Source: Isoetes taiwanensis (Eukaryota; Streptophyta; Lycopodiopsida; Isoetales; Isoetaceae). Taken from it: a stretch of DNA of 64,000 nucleotides. The DNA lies in NCBI GenBank assembly GCA_021234155.1, contig JAJEKV010000133.1, forward strand, positions 1 to 64,000, read 5' to 3'. Of the stretch, positions 45,541 through 55,989 are shown one piece after another. Numbering within the stretch: position 1 is the first letter of the stretch; the number at the start of each line of letters is the position of its first letter. The position numbers were made by a program, and so were the translations under genes. The notes under the pieces are model-generated. The model was not told the origin of the DNA. It ran no database searches and saw only the letters and a program-made list of their open reading frames with translations.

Positions 45541-46800
45541 ATAATTACAACAGATTGGTTGGATGAGGTGAAAAATACTATTGCTACAGACAATTATTTT
45601 GGACCGAAATTGAAGGAGGTACAAAAAGGAAATCTAGAGATAAAGGATAATTATAGTTTTGAACAGGGAATATTGAGATACAAATCAAGAGTTTGTATTC
45701 CTGCAATAGATTACATTAAAAAGAAGATACTAAATGAATGTCATGATGCAGTAATATCAGGTCATCCAGGGTTTCATAAGACATATCACAAGGTAAAGAG
45801 AAGTTTCTTTTGGCCAGGATTAAAAGATTATGTTCGTAAGTATATCCAAAATTGTGTGATGTGTTCACGTGTTAAGGCCGAACACATTAGGGCACCTGGC
45901 CTTTTGCAGTCGTTACTATTCCAGAAAGAAAATGGGAATCTATCAGCATGGATTTCATAGTAGGATTGCCAAGAACACAAACAGGAAAGGATGCTATTCT
46001 TGTGGTGATTGACAGGTTAACTAAACATGCTCACTTCTTTCCAGTTAGAAAAACAATAACAGCGAAGGAAACTGCTAATATCTTTATTCATGACATTTTT
46101 TGTTTACATGGCATTCCTACAAGTATTGTTTTAGATAGAGATCCAAGGTTTACTAGTAACTTTTGGACTTCGTTTTTCAAGGGAGTTGGAACTCAATTGC
46201 AGATGAGCACATCCTATCACCCAGAAACCGATGGGCAAACAGAAAGAGTAAACAGGGTTCTTGAGGACATGTTGCGAATGTATTGTCAAGACAATCCAAA
46301 GAAGTGGGAAGGATTGTTACCTTTAGCAGAGTTTGCCTATAATAATTCTAAACAGAAATCTATAGGAATGACACCTTTTGAAGCACTTTATAGACAGGAT
46401 TGTTATGCCCCAATAAATTGGTATGATCCCATGGTTAAATCTGAAATTTCTAGACAGATGTTGGAGGAATATGCAGATAAAGTGCAGCTTATAAGGAGCA
46501 GGCTAGCAGAAGCACAACATAGACAGAAGCAATTCGCAGACAAGCATAGAATACATAGAGAATTCAAGGTGGGAGACCTTGTATATCTCCGTGTTAAACC
46601 AAAGAAAAGTCAGCTTAGAATTGGGAAATGTAGCAAACTTGCTCCAAGATATGCTGGTCCTTTCAAAATCATTAAAAGGATGGGGAACCTAGCCTACCAA
46701 TTAGAGCTGCCACCACATGTAAAGATTCATGATGTTTTTCATGTCAGTTTATTAAAGCCCTCTTTACATGACGGAGACAAGTGCTTCTGGATTTGCAATT
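45541..46800 (+). pseudogene. pol: Element C integrase
   Basis: The HHCC zinc region (HPGFHKTYHKVKRSFFWPGL, NCVMC) is in the first frame. A frameshift near 45945 leads into the core: MDFIVGLPRTQTGKDAILVV (Asp), VLDRDPRFTSNFW (Asp), SYHPETDGQTERVNRVLEDM (Glu). The DNA-binding tail has KVGDLVYLRVKPKK and YAGPFKIIKRMG, then IHDVFHVSLLKP. The core frame 45948-46802 is long (284 codons) and has no internal stop. Confidence 0.9.
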
Positions 46801-47068
46801 AATCCAGGAGAATAACACCTTTGAAGTAATGCCATCCCAAATATTGCAGTATCGGGAACGGAAGCTGCGTAGTAGAACGATCAAAGAAATCCTTATACAA
46901 TGGGCAGATTACCCTATAGAGGATGCAATGTGGATGGAGTTAAACGAGGCCGAAGCAAAATATGCTAAAGATTTTCCAAACCTTTTTCAATCTATATCAT
47001 GCCATGGAATAAGGCTATCTAAAAGACGTATCAAACTTGTTAAGTATAAAAAATACATGAAGTTATGA
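46781..47068 (+). pseudogene. pol: Element C chromodomain-like tail
   Basis: After a frame change the sequence QILQYRERKLRSRTIKEILI, then QWADYPIEDAMWMELNEAEA, shows the layout of a chromovirus integrase chromodomain (beta strands, W, acidic pair, helix KYAKDFPNLF). In related elements such tails direct insertion to chromatin. Confidence 0.8.
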
Positions 47069-47087
47069 AGGAGTATATTTCGTAATA

Positions 47088-47140
47088 ATGTGATGTGAGT
47101 TTTATTCGACGAGGACGTCGAATCCTAAAGGGGATAAGAA
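47088..47140 (+). other. Polypurine tract with a duplicated LTR start
   Basis: AAAGGGGATAAGAA (about 47127-47140) directly precedes the 3' LTR. The first bases of the LTR (TGTGATGTGAGTTTTATT) also occur 50 bp upstream, starting near 47089, followed by a small palindrome (CGACGAGGACGTCG). Confidence 0.8.
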
Positions 47141-48644
47141 TGTGATGTGAGTTTTATTGTGATTATCTCTAAGCTATAATAAATAATACGGGGGTGACGT
47201 GGCATAAGGGGTGATGTGGCAATGAACTAAGGGAAGGGAAGTTAGAATTAAAAAAAAAGGCTGAGAACGTGAGGAAGAGGGGAAGGCAGAGATCAGAGTG
47301 ACAAGAAGAGAGAGAAATAATGATTTGAAGAAGCGATTTTTGGAGGTAAGACTAAGCCTGATGTTTGTTTAAAAAAAAAGGGGAATTCATCTTAAGAACA
47401 GAAATAACTCAGGGAAACAAGTGCTCTTGTAATTTCGATTCTTTACTGCTCTAAACCATGAATTGATGGTTCTTATATGAACCAAGGGCCGAAATTTCCC
47501 TATTAAGCCAACTCCAGACCTGGTAGATCCCTCTGGGATCATTTTCGCTGTGCAATGAAAGGAATCCAAATTGCTTTTATGTTTGGAAAGGGAAATAGAT
47601 GGGTCTTCATAAGAAAAGGGAATCAAGATGATGCAAACACATGAAACAAGGGTTAGATGTGTGAGAAAAAGCAAGAATCAGCTCCAAATCGATGGGTTCC
47701 CTCGAGCCACAATGCTGAAATCCCCCGAAATGCCTAGTTCTAACCTCGATGCTATGGATTATGCTACTGAAATCCTTTTGATGGAAAGGCGTGCCGGCCG
47801 ATGGGTGGTTGTCTGGCGCTAAAATGGAACCAGCAAGGGTTCTTTTTGACCATCAATCTTACCTCTTCTGCTGGAGCAATTTGGATGTGGCCATCTATAG
47901 CTCTGGCCGAAGCTCAAATAGATGGTCGGCAGATTTAGGGCAAAAGCATTCGTAGTTAGGGTTTGAATTCGTTATATCATAGTAATTATAGTACAGTAGA
48001 TATAAAATCAAATGAAAAGAATAATAAACATTACTTTGGTGGTTTATTGGTTGAAGCCTTTGCCTTTCAAGCTAGCGACTGGGGTTCAATTCTTGGTCTA
48101 GGCAAGTAGAAACACTTAGGTATTTCTTTTGAGTTTGTATAATAATTGTTCATGTAGGATCATTCTAGTTTTGCTAGATATTTCTTTTGCAAGATCAATT
48201 TAAACATCCTTGTTATTGACTTAGAGTTTTATCTTTTGCAAGATTGATTTCCATCTTAAATATTGATCAAATAGGCTATAAGATATTTCGGCAAGAAGAC
48301 TAAATTACTTGATCTTTTATCATGTTGCTAGCCTAGTTGCACCTTGGTCTGCCCACAACTCTCCGGGGAGAATAAGCAGAAACCGAGGCCGCGAGTGTTA
48401 AGCACTCAAAGACTAGCGCAGTGGGCATCGATGAAGCTTCGCTAGTGCGGATCGGATTTGGTCACGTCGAGTTGCTTATAGGTGAAGGTCTTTTCCCGAG
48501 CTAGAGACCCGTAGCTTAGGGAGACCGCAACATATTACTTGGGATTTGGGGACGACGTGTAGGTTCTGCACCCGTGGGCCGTGAGATCTTAGGCTTGTGT
48601 GAATTATTTCCGTAACATCAAGTGTCGGGCGAAGGTCCGTCACA
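47141..48644 (+). mobile_element. Element C 3' LTR
   Basis: 1504 bp, TGTGATGTGAG to CCGTCACA. It matches the 5' LTR apart from the foldback insertion and scattered substitutions and small indels, which shows the element is not brand new. The tRNA-like segment near 48050-48105 (TTGGTTGAAGCC, GGGGTTCAATTCTTGG) is shared with the 5' LTR. Confidence 0.92.
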
Positions 48645-48649
48645 TCACT
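48645..48649. repeat. Target site duplication of element C, right copy
   Basis: TCACT, identical to 37862-37866. Confidence 0.9.
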
Positions 48650-50508
48650 TGCCAAAGTTGTTAAGGTATTTATATGCTTAACCCTTGATAATGCATCGGC
48701 AACTGGATTATTTTTGCCCGGCGTATGCTCAATGGAAAAATGGAACTCGTGGAGGAAGTCTAGCCATCTAGCCTGTCTCAGGCTAATTTCGGCTTGACTT
48801 TGCAAGAACCTCAATGGTTTATGGTCGCTATAGACGATAAACTTGCACGGCTCTTGGCTCGTCGCACTATGCAAGCAGTGCCTCCATGTCTTTAACGCAT
48901 GCACAATGCATAGCAACTCTTGCTCATAAGTTAATCCTAGAAAACTTCGTAACTCCGAAATGTTTTCTGGTGGGAGCCATTGTTGTACATTTGGAAATCT
49001 TTGCATAAAGTTTGTGTTCCCGTAAAATTCGAAGACGTATTCCAAATGAACAAAATGCTCTTCAACAGTTTGTGAGTAGACAAGAATATCATCTAAAAAG
49101 ACCTCGACAAACTTGTCCAAATACTCAGAGAACACTTGATTCATTAGTCGCATAAACGTTACGGGCGCATTTGTAAGCCCAAAGGACGTAATAGAAACTC
49201 ATAATGTCCTTGATGAGTTCTGAATGCAGTTTTAGGTTCGTTCCCTTCCCGAATCTTAATCTGATGATATCCACTTCGAAAGTCTTGGTGAACCATTTGG
49301 CGCCTCCAAGGTGATCCAAAATATCATCGACCCGGGGTAAAGGATATCGATCCTTTACAGTTGCCTTGTTAAGTGCCCGGTAATCTATGCACATCCGCAT
49401 AGTACCGTCCTTTTTCTTAACAAGCAAAACGGGACTCGCAAAAGGTGATTTACTGGGTCGTACAAAACCTTTGCTTAATAATTCTCTCACTTGCTTTTTG
49501 ACCTCTTCAAGTTCTAGAGGACTTAATCGGTAGGGAGCACGTGCTATGGGCTTGACCCCAGGTTCAAGCTCAATTTCGTGCTCGACACCCCCCAAGGGTG
49601 GTGGTCCCTCAGGTAACTCTTCCGGAAAAATATCCTTGAAGGTATACAAAAGATCTTTTAGTCTTTGGTCTACCTCAGAGTTTACTCCGGTGTTAACCAC
49701 CAATGAGTTACACGATTTGATAATCAAATTATCTTTTCTCAAGTACATCAAAGAAAAAACATTTGTATTAACTTTGAAAACGTTTTTAGCCTGAGTGGCT
49801 GACATAAGCTTACTAGGCTCTACATGTGGTAAACCTTGAACCCTAACTACTTCACTTGACGGTAAATTGAAAACCAAGGTGTGTGTTGGCCAGAGAATTT
49901 GTGGCCCAACATGGTGTAACCATTTCATGCCTAGAATGACATCATATCGCTTTAACTGAGCGATGTCTAGATCTATGGACATAGATGTTACAATCCGGGA
50001 TTCTTTGTCCAACAACTCCAAGCAAATACCCCATGCTTGCTCACTGTGATACTGAGTTTGTGGCCCGGCCTCAGACTCGATCAGGTACGGAGCCATCTCG
50101 TTCAATTCTAGCCCCAGATCGTGTGCTAGATCTGCAGAAATAAAGTTAGGAGTGCTTCCAGAATCAACCAAGACAACCACGTTTCTACCATTGATTCTAC
50201 CTAACAATCTTATAACTTTATCCGCATAAGAACGTGACGTAGGGCTTACCATCTCTTCTCGAGCGATAACTGATAACGCCTTTACCCCCGCTTATCATTT
50301 ACCTTTGCAGTCCTGGCCAAAACTTTCTTGCGAGGCTTTGTACATTCTCGGGCAAAGTGTCCGAGCACCCCACAACGATAACACCCCTTAGGCTTATCCG
50401 TTTTGGCGTCACCTTCCTTGGCCTAGAAATCCGGCATTTTTACGCGCTCTAGAAATTTAATCTCTTCACCAGAAAGTTCCCCTAGGGATTCAGGCTGAGC
50501 GATACCAC
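48650..50508 (-). pseudogene. pol: Family B unit Y, gag remnant to RNase H, right of element C
   Basis: Minus strand from the right: a primer-site remnant joined through a deletion to a gag scrap (GCTCAGCCTGAATCC), a further deletion removing most of gag, the zinc knuckle end, protease ([20 protein letters not shown]), RT N-terminal part ([20 protein letters not shown]), then a 4-bp deletion that shifts the frame at the motif A Asp. After that come [15 protein letters not shown] and [10 protein letters not shown]. Another deletion joins FLGL to TYEQELL, losing the RNase H start. The RNase H end (NPVADALSRVKHINTL) runs into the C target site. Unit Y is thus defective on its own. Confidence 0.85.
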
Positions 50509-51440
50509 TGTTACAGCAAAATTTTTTCCCAATGAACAATTCCTGCCCGCGTGTGCCACGCCGATCAGTTCCACCCACGCCTTGGATCCCAGATCCCCCT
50601 CACTGACCACAATGGTTTGCTGCTACATGAAGTTCTCACAGCAGACCAGATTCTTCCAGAGAATCCTCCCTGGGTAAGCACCAACTGGATGTTCAATCCA
50701 ATTCGACCTTGAGCAGTAGCAATCTGCCTTGGGTCCCTAGTCACAGCCCCGGGATGCAAATCCGACCTCAAGGCCCAAGTCCTGAATCAAACAGGATTCT
50801 CTAATAGCAGAATTGGCTCTTGTCTTCCTAAGACCCAATTTCGATCCCCCAGCCAATTCTTCCTCCAGGCTTTATAATCCAAGCTCTGGAGTTCACTGAA
50901 GTTCTCTACAGCCCAAAATCGGTCAGCTTGGCCTTTGATTCCATCAAAATTCGTTCTCTACAACTCCACTAGCAGATCTGGCAGCTGAATTCTGATACGA
51001 ATTCGTTTTCTCTGATATATATCAGGTTCCTTGAACCCACCCAACCATTCGATGCCACATGTCCTTTTTATAGCTATTTAATAACCATAGCTAACTTTGC
51101 ATTCTTTTATTTTAATGCATTTAGCCCCTAGTACCCATACTAGTCCCATTAACAATAATATAACAATGCTAACCATGCACCCATATGGATCTTTTGCCTC
51201 TGCAAACCCCACAAGCTCCTTCCGCACTAATATTTAGTAATATTAGTGCCTCCTAGCGGACTATTGTCCGTTGATAGCAATTATTACCACTTATCCCGCA
51301 TTCCGTCACCATAGACTGATTACAGTCAATATGGCCTATTAAATCACAACTGCCCGGCAATCGCGACCAAGAGTACCCCCTGCTTATGGACGTCCGCCAA
51401 GGGCCCGATTCCGGCTATGCCCTTGGGAGCACCTGTAACA
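50509..51440 (-). mobile_element. Family B LTR shared by units Y (5') and Z (3')
   Basis: 932 bp; on the minus strand TGTTACAGGTGCTCC (51440) to TTGCTGTAACA (50509), the best-preserved B LTR. Its left side abuts a primer-site remnant (GTGGTATC) of unit Y. Its right side abuts a clear polypurine tract (AAAGGAGGGGGAGGAA, 51456-51441) and the integrase tail of unit Z. One LTR thus serves two internal regions. TATA at 51072-51065. Confidence 0.9.
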
Positions 51441-51456
51441 TTCCTCCCCCTCCTTT

Positions 51457-52915
51457 TGGACCTTGCCCTCAAGGTTGATCATTTAGATGAGGAAACTGCT
51501 GCACAAATTCCTCTGTCTCCCAGGTGCCATCTTCAGGAGACTGGTCCTGCCACTGAACCAGATGTTCCACTACATCAGGAGACTGGTCCTGCCATTGAAC
51601 CAGTTGTTCCACTACATCTCTATTGCGCAGCTGTCGAACTCTTTTATCCAAAAGACGTTCTGGTGTTACAGAGGAGTTTAAGACGATCGGTATACTTTGC
51701 GGACTAACCACGTTAGCGGTATCCAGTATAGCCCTCTTCAGCTGACTTACATGAAACACAGGATGGATCCCTACTTCATGTGGTAAACTCGTATGTTGTT
51801 TCCCCGATCCTTTTAGTAATCCTAAAAGGCCCAGCATATCGCGGAGTAAGTTTAGGCACCTGACCTTTGATTAAAGGCCGTAATGTGTTCATTCTTAATG
51901 TCGAAGGATAAACGACCCGTAGGAAAACATAATCACCTTCCGCATAAGAAATATCACGTATATGCTGATTAGTAGACGTTCGTGCCTTATCTTGAGCTTT
52001 TCGCAACGCTTGCTTGTATTGCCGTAGGATTACATCCATATCATGAAGCATATGTACTGCAACTTCAGTTCGGAGGTATTTATATACTCCTGAATAAGCT
52101 GTTGGGTTTCGATCCATCATAGCCACAAAGGGAGTCATCCGAATTCCCGTGTGATGGCTATTATTATAAGCGAACTCTAGATAGGGTAAATAATCTTCCC
52201 ACCTAGACTGCTTCTCGTGGACAAAACTTCGCAACATGTCCTCTAGGATCATGTTTATGCGCTCAGTTTGTCCGTCCGTTTGTGGATGATTTGTATAATC
52301 AGATCCTCAATCCTTTCATGAGATCTCTCCAGAAGTGACCCGTGAACTTAGTGTCCCGATCACTTACAATGGACAAGGGAAGTCCGAAGGTTGGGAATAT
52401 GTGCTGCATATAGGCAACTGCTATGTCATGCCCCGTAGCCTCCCCTTTTAATGCTATAAACTTAGCATACTTGGTTAGCCGATCCACTACGACCAAAATT
52501 TAAGTATGTTGCCTAGCAGTTCCAGGTAATGCGACTATAAAGTCCATACTCACGCTTTCCCAGCGTTCATTTGGTATAGGGAGGGGCTGTAATAATCCAG
52601 GAGTTTTTTCATGATCCGCCTTCACCGCTTGACACACCAAGCAGTGACTTACCAAGTCCTTGACTTGATCTTGCAACTCCGGCCAGTAGTAGAACCTTTT
52701 TACCAACTCATACATATTCCATTCACCTCCATGCCCAGCTTGTGGAGTGTCATGGTGCTCACGTAGAATTGACTCCCTAAGGTCCCTACTTGAAGGAACA
52801 TAAATCCTTCTCTTAGAGAAATGCAAACCCTCTTGCTCAGTCCACAGCTCCGAGCTTGACCATCGCCAGATCTTGCTGATCCTCAGGATATGCATCCTTG
52901 ATCCTTTGTATAAGA
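51457..52915 (-). pseudogene. pol: Family B unit Z integrase
   Basis: From the right on the minus strand: YVPSSRDLRESILREHHDTP and the HHCC region (VKRFYYWPELQDQVKDLVSH, CLVCQAVKADHEKT), the core with SMDFIVALPG (Asp), VSDRDTKFTGHFWRDLMKG (Asp), a frame break near 52300 that falls before the Glu region, then MILEDMLRSFVHEKQSRWED, LTPRYAGPFRITKRIGE, VGIHPVFHVSQLKRA and a tail LVQWQDQSPEDGTWETEEF. The tail segment is doubled: two 42-bp units at 51535-51576 and 51577-51618. Better preserved than units X and Y. Confidence 0.88.
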
Positions 52916-53400
52916 TCACTTGCTAAAGTTAACCCTTGATAATGCATCGGCAACTGGATTATTTTTGCCCGGCGTATGCTCAATGGAAAAATGGGACTCA
53001 TGGAGGAAGTCTAGCCACCTAGCCTGTTTCGAGCTAATTTCGGCTTGACTTTGCAAGAACCTCAATGGTTTATAGTCGGTATAGACGATAAATTTGCGTG
53101 GCTCTTGGCTCATCCCACTACGCAAGTAGTGCCTCCATGTCTTTAACGCATGCACAATGGCTAGCAACTCTTGCTCATAAGTTGCGTAGTTCCTTCCGCA
53201 GGACTTAGTTTCTGACTTTCATAAGCCACTACGTGACCCTGCTGCATCAATACTGCCCCTAACGCTTGCCCGCAAGCGTCAGTATAGACCTCGAATGCCT
53301 GATTCAAATTTGGCATCTTTAGCACAGGACTGCTTACTAGCAAAGTCCTTAATACGCTGAAAAGCCTCTTGCTGCTCTTTCCCCCACACAAAATTGTGAT
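52916..53400 (-). pseudogene. pol: Family B unit Z RNase H
   Basis: [20 protein letters not shown] (first Asp), VVAYESQKLSPAE, then after a frame break [37 protein letters not shown] and NPVADALSR. Compared with unit Y and B2, a short stretch just after ADALSR is altered. Confidence 0.85.
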
Positions 53401-54960
53401 CTTTTTTCAAAAGATCAGTGAGAGGAGCAACAACTTTAGAAAATTTAGGTACAAATTTGCTGTAGTACGTGGCTAACCCTAGAAAACTTCGTAGCTCCGA
53501 AACATTTTCTGGTGGGAGCCATTGCTGTACCACTTGTACCTTGGCGGGATCTGGGGAGACATCGGAACCAAACAGGATATGCCCCAAATAAGCTACTTGC
53601 TGCTTAAAGAAATCACATTTGGAAATCTTTGCATAAAGTTTGTGTTCCCGTAAAATTCGAAGAACGTGTTCCAAATGAACGAAATGCTCTTCACAATTTG
53701 CGAGTAGATGAGAATATCATCTAAAAAGACCTCAACAAACTTGTCCAAATGCTCAAAGAACACTTGATTCATTAGTCGCATAAACGTTGCGGGCGTATTT
53801 GTAAGCCCAAACGGCATAACCAGAAACTTATAATGTCCTTGATGAGTTCTAAATCCAGTTTTAGGTTCGTTCCCTTCCCGAATCTTAATCTGATGATATC
53901 CACTTCGAAAGTCTTGGTGAACCATTTGGCGCCTCCAAGGTGATCCAAAATATCATCGACCCGGAGTAAAGGATATCGATCCTTTACAGTTGCCTTGTTA
54001 AGTGCCCGGTAATCTATGCACATCCGCATAGTACCGTCCTTTTTCTTAACAAGCAAAACGGGACTCGCAAAAGGTGATTTACTGGGTCGTACAAAACCTT
54101 TGCTTAATAATTCTCTCACTTGCTTTTTGACCTCTTCAAGTTCTAGAGGACTTAATCGGTAGGGAGCACGTGCCATGGGCTTGACCCCAGGTTCAAGCTC
54201 AATTTTGTGCTCGACACCCCGCAAGGGTGGTGGTCCCTCAGGTAACTCTTCCGGAAAAATATCCTTGAAGGTATACAAAAGATCTTTTAGTCTTTGGTCT
54301 ACCTCAGAGTTTACTCCGGTGTTAACCACTAATGAGTTACACGAGTTGATAATCAAATCATCTTTTCTCAAGTACATCAAAGAAAAAACATTTGTATTAA
54401 CTTTGAAAACTGTTTTAGCCTGAGCGGCTGACATAAGCTTACTAGGCTCTACATGTGGTAAACCTTGAACCCTAAGTACTTCACTTGATGGTAAATTGAA
54501 AACCAAGGTGTGTGTTGGCCAGAGAATTTGTGGCTCAATATGCTGTAACCATTTCATGCCTAGAATGACATCATATTGTTTTAACTGAGCGATGTCTAGA
54601 TCTATGGACATAGATGTTACAATCTGGGATTCTTTGTCCAACAACTCCAAGCAAACACCCCGTGCTTGCTCACTGTGATACTGAGTTTGTGGCCCGGCCT
54701 CAGACTCGATCACGTACGGAGCCACCTCGTTCAATTCCAGCCCCAGATCGTATGCTAGATCTGCAGAAATAAAGTTATGAGTGCTTCCAGAATCAACCAA
54801 AACAACCAGGTTTCTACCATTGATTCTACCTAACAATCTTATAATTTTATTTGCATAAGAACATGAAGTAGGGCTTACCATCTCTTCTCGAGTGATAACT
54901 GATGAAGCCTTTACCTCCGGCTTATCATTTACCTTTGCAGTGCTGGCCAAAAGTTTCTTG
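53401..54960 (-). pseudogene. pol: Family B unit Z protease and reverse transcriptase
   Basis: Protease: [20 protein letters not shown] (Asp-Ser-Gly at 54794-54786). [42 protein letters not shown], then the same 4-bp deletion as in unit Y at the motif A site (near 53905), which shifts the frame. RT resumes in another frame ([37 protein letters not shown]), and the connection carries [19 protein letters not shown] and [15 protein letters not shown]. The 490-codon frame 53772-55244 spans the gag end, protease and the RT start, and past the deletion reads out of frame. Confidence 0.88.
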
Positions 54961-55874
54961 CGAGGTTTTATACATTCTCGGGCAAAGTGTCCGACCATCC
55001 TACAACGATAACACCCCTTAGGCTTATCCGTTTTGGCGTCACCCTCCTTGGCCTTGCTCCCGGCGGCCTTATCCTTAGAATCATTCTTCTGCTTTTTAGA
55101 GGGAGCAGATCCCTGAGAGTTTCCCCCAGCCCTCTTTGCCTTCCAATTAGCAAAGTTCTGAGCCTTCCTGGATTCTTCCCTACCCACCAGTTTCCTGGCC
55201 ATCTCAACAGCCAACTCAAAGTTAGCAGGTTCAACCTGCAGCAAATGCGTGCGAATGCTAGCATCCCGTAGACCATTTATAAAATGATCCGCAGCATCCC
55301 CGCAGATAATCTCGTGTAATCGTGGAAAAGAGCCTCGGCTCGGTCACATAATCCCACAGGGGCATGAAAGTGAGCTCCTTCACCGTATGGCGCATGTCAC
55401 GGTCATAATGAGGTGTATACTCTTGTCGGAATAAATGACAAAATTCCCTCCAAGTACGCAGCTTCTGACCATTCTCAATATGAATGTCCCACCATGCAGC
55501 TGCTGGTCCCTTCAACTTCAAGGTGGCATACATTAGTCGGGCATTTTCACCTTTCTTCGTAGCTGCAAAATACAGCTTCATTTGATTGAACCACCGCATA
55601 GCCTGTTCAGGCGTTACATCCTTGTCATAGAAATCCGGCATTTTTACGCGCTCTAGAGATTTAATCTCTTCACCAGAAAGTTCCCCCAGGGATTCTTCTG
55701 GCTGAGCGATACTTTCCATGACATTCTGAGATTCTGAGCTGCTGGTTCTTCGGCCAACCCCGTGTTTACTACCGATGGTGCACTAGGTCCCAGTCATGCA
55801 ACCTCATGAGAAACATCATGGCTTGCCCCTGGAGCAGTGGGAGCTGCCCCAGCCACCTGTAGAAACTTTTCTGC
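54961..55874 (-). pseudogene. gag: Family B unit Z gag (5' end missing)
   Basis: Minus strand from 55874: KFLQVAGAAPTAPGASH, MESIAQPEESLGELSGEEIK, MPDFYDKDVTPEQAMRWFNQ, LKLKGPAAAWWDIHIENGQK (the WW typical of Ty3 gag), a damaged part near 55258-55340, then [20 protein letters not shown] and the CCHC knuckle [18 protein letters not shown]. The 5' end of gag, primer site and 5' LTR are missing; at about 55875 the sequence turns into plus-strand LTR of copy B2. Confidence 0.85.
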
Positions 55875-55877
55875 TAC

Positions 55878-55973
55878 AGTGAGGGGGATCTGGGATCAAA
55901 GGCATGGGTGGAACTGATCGGCCTGGCACACGCGGGCAGGAGTTGTTCATTCAGAAATTTTTTTGCTGTAACA
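55878..55973 (+). mobile_element. Family B 5' LTR fragment of B2
   Basis: The last 96 bp of a B LTR (GTGAGGGGGATCTGGGATC to TTGCTGTAACA), immediately followed by a primer site. The rest of the LTR is replaced by the minus-strand gag of unit Z, a head-to-head junction. Confidence 0.85.
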
Positions 55974-55974
55974 G

Positions 55975-55986
55975 TGGTATCAGAGC
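55975..55986 (+). other. Primer binding site of B2
   Basis: TGGTATCAGAGC, tRNA-iMet type, one base after the LTR end. Confidence 0.88.
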
Positions 55987-55989
55987 TCA

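Larger units (their letters stand above)
37867..48644 (+). mobile_element. Element C: complete chromodomain Ty3/gypsy retrotransposon, inactivated
   Basis: It has two LTRs starting TGTGATG and ending GTCACA, a tRNA-iMet primer site, gag with CCHC, protease, RT, RNase H, integrase and a chromodomain-like tail in Ty3/gypsy order, a polypurine tract and a 5-bp target duplication. Order and tail place it among chromoviruses; the exact lineage was not determined. It is dead: stops and frameshifts affect gag and pol, and two foldback elements lie inside it. It is the youngest large insertion in the nest, since it splits unit Y cleanly. Confidence 0.93.

Noticed and set aside
47387-47674. 95-codon minus-strand frame in the C LTR
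   Set aside because: The matching frame in the 5' LTR is shorter and altered, and the LTR gives no other sign of coding on that strand.
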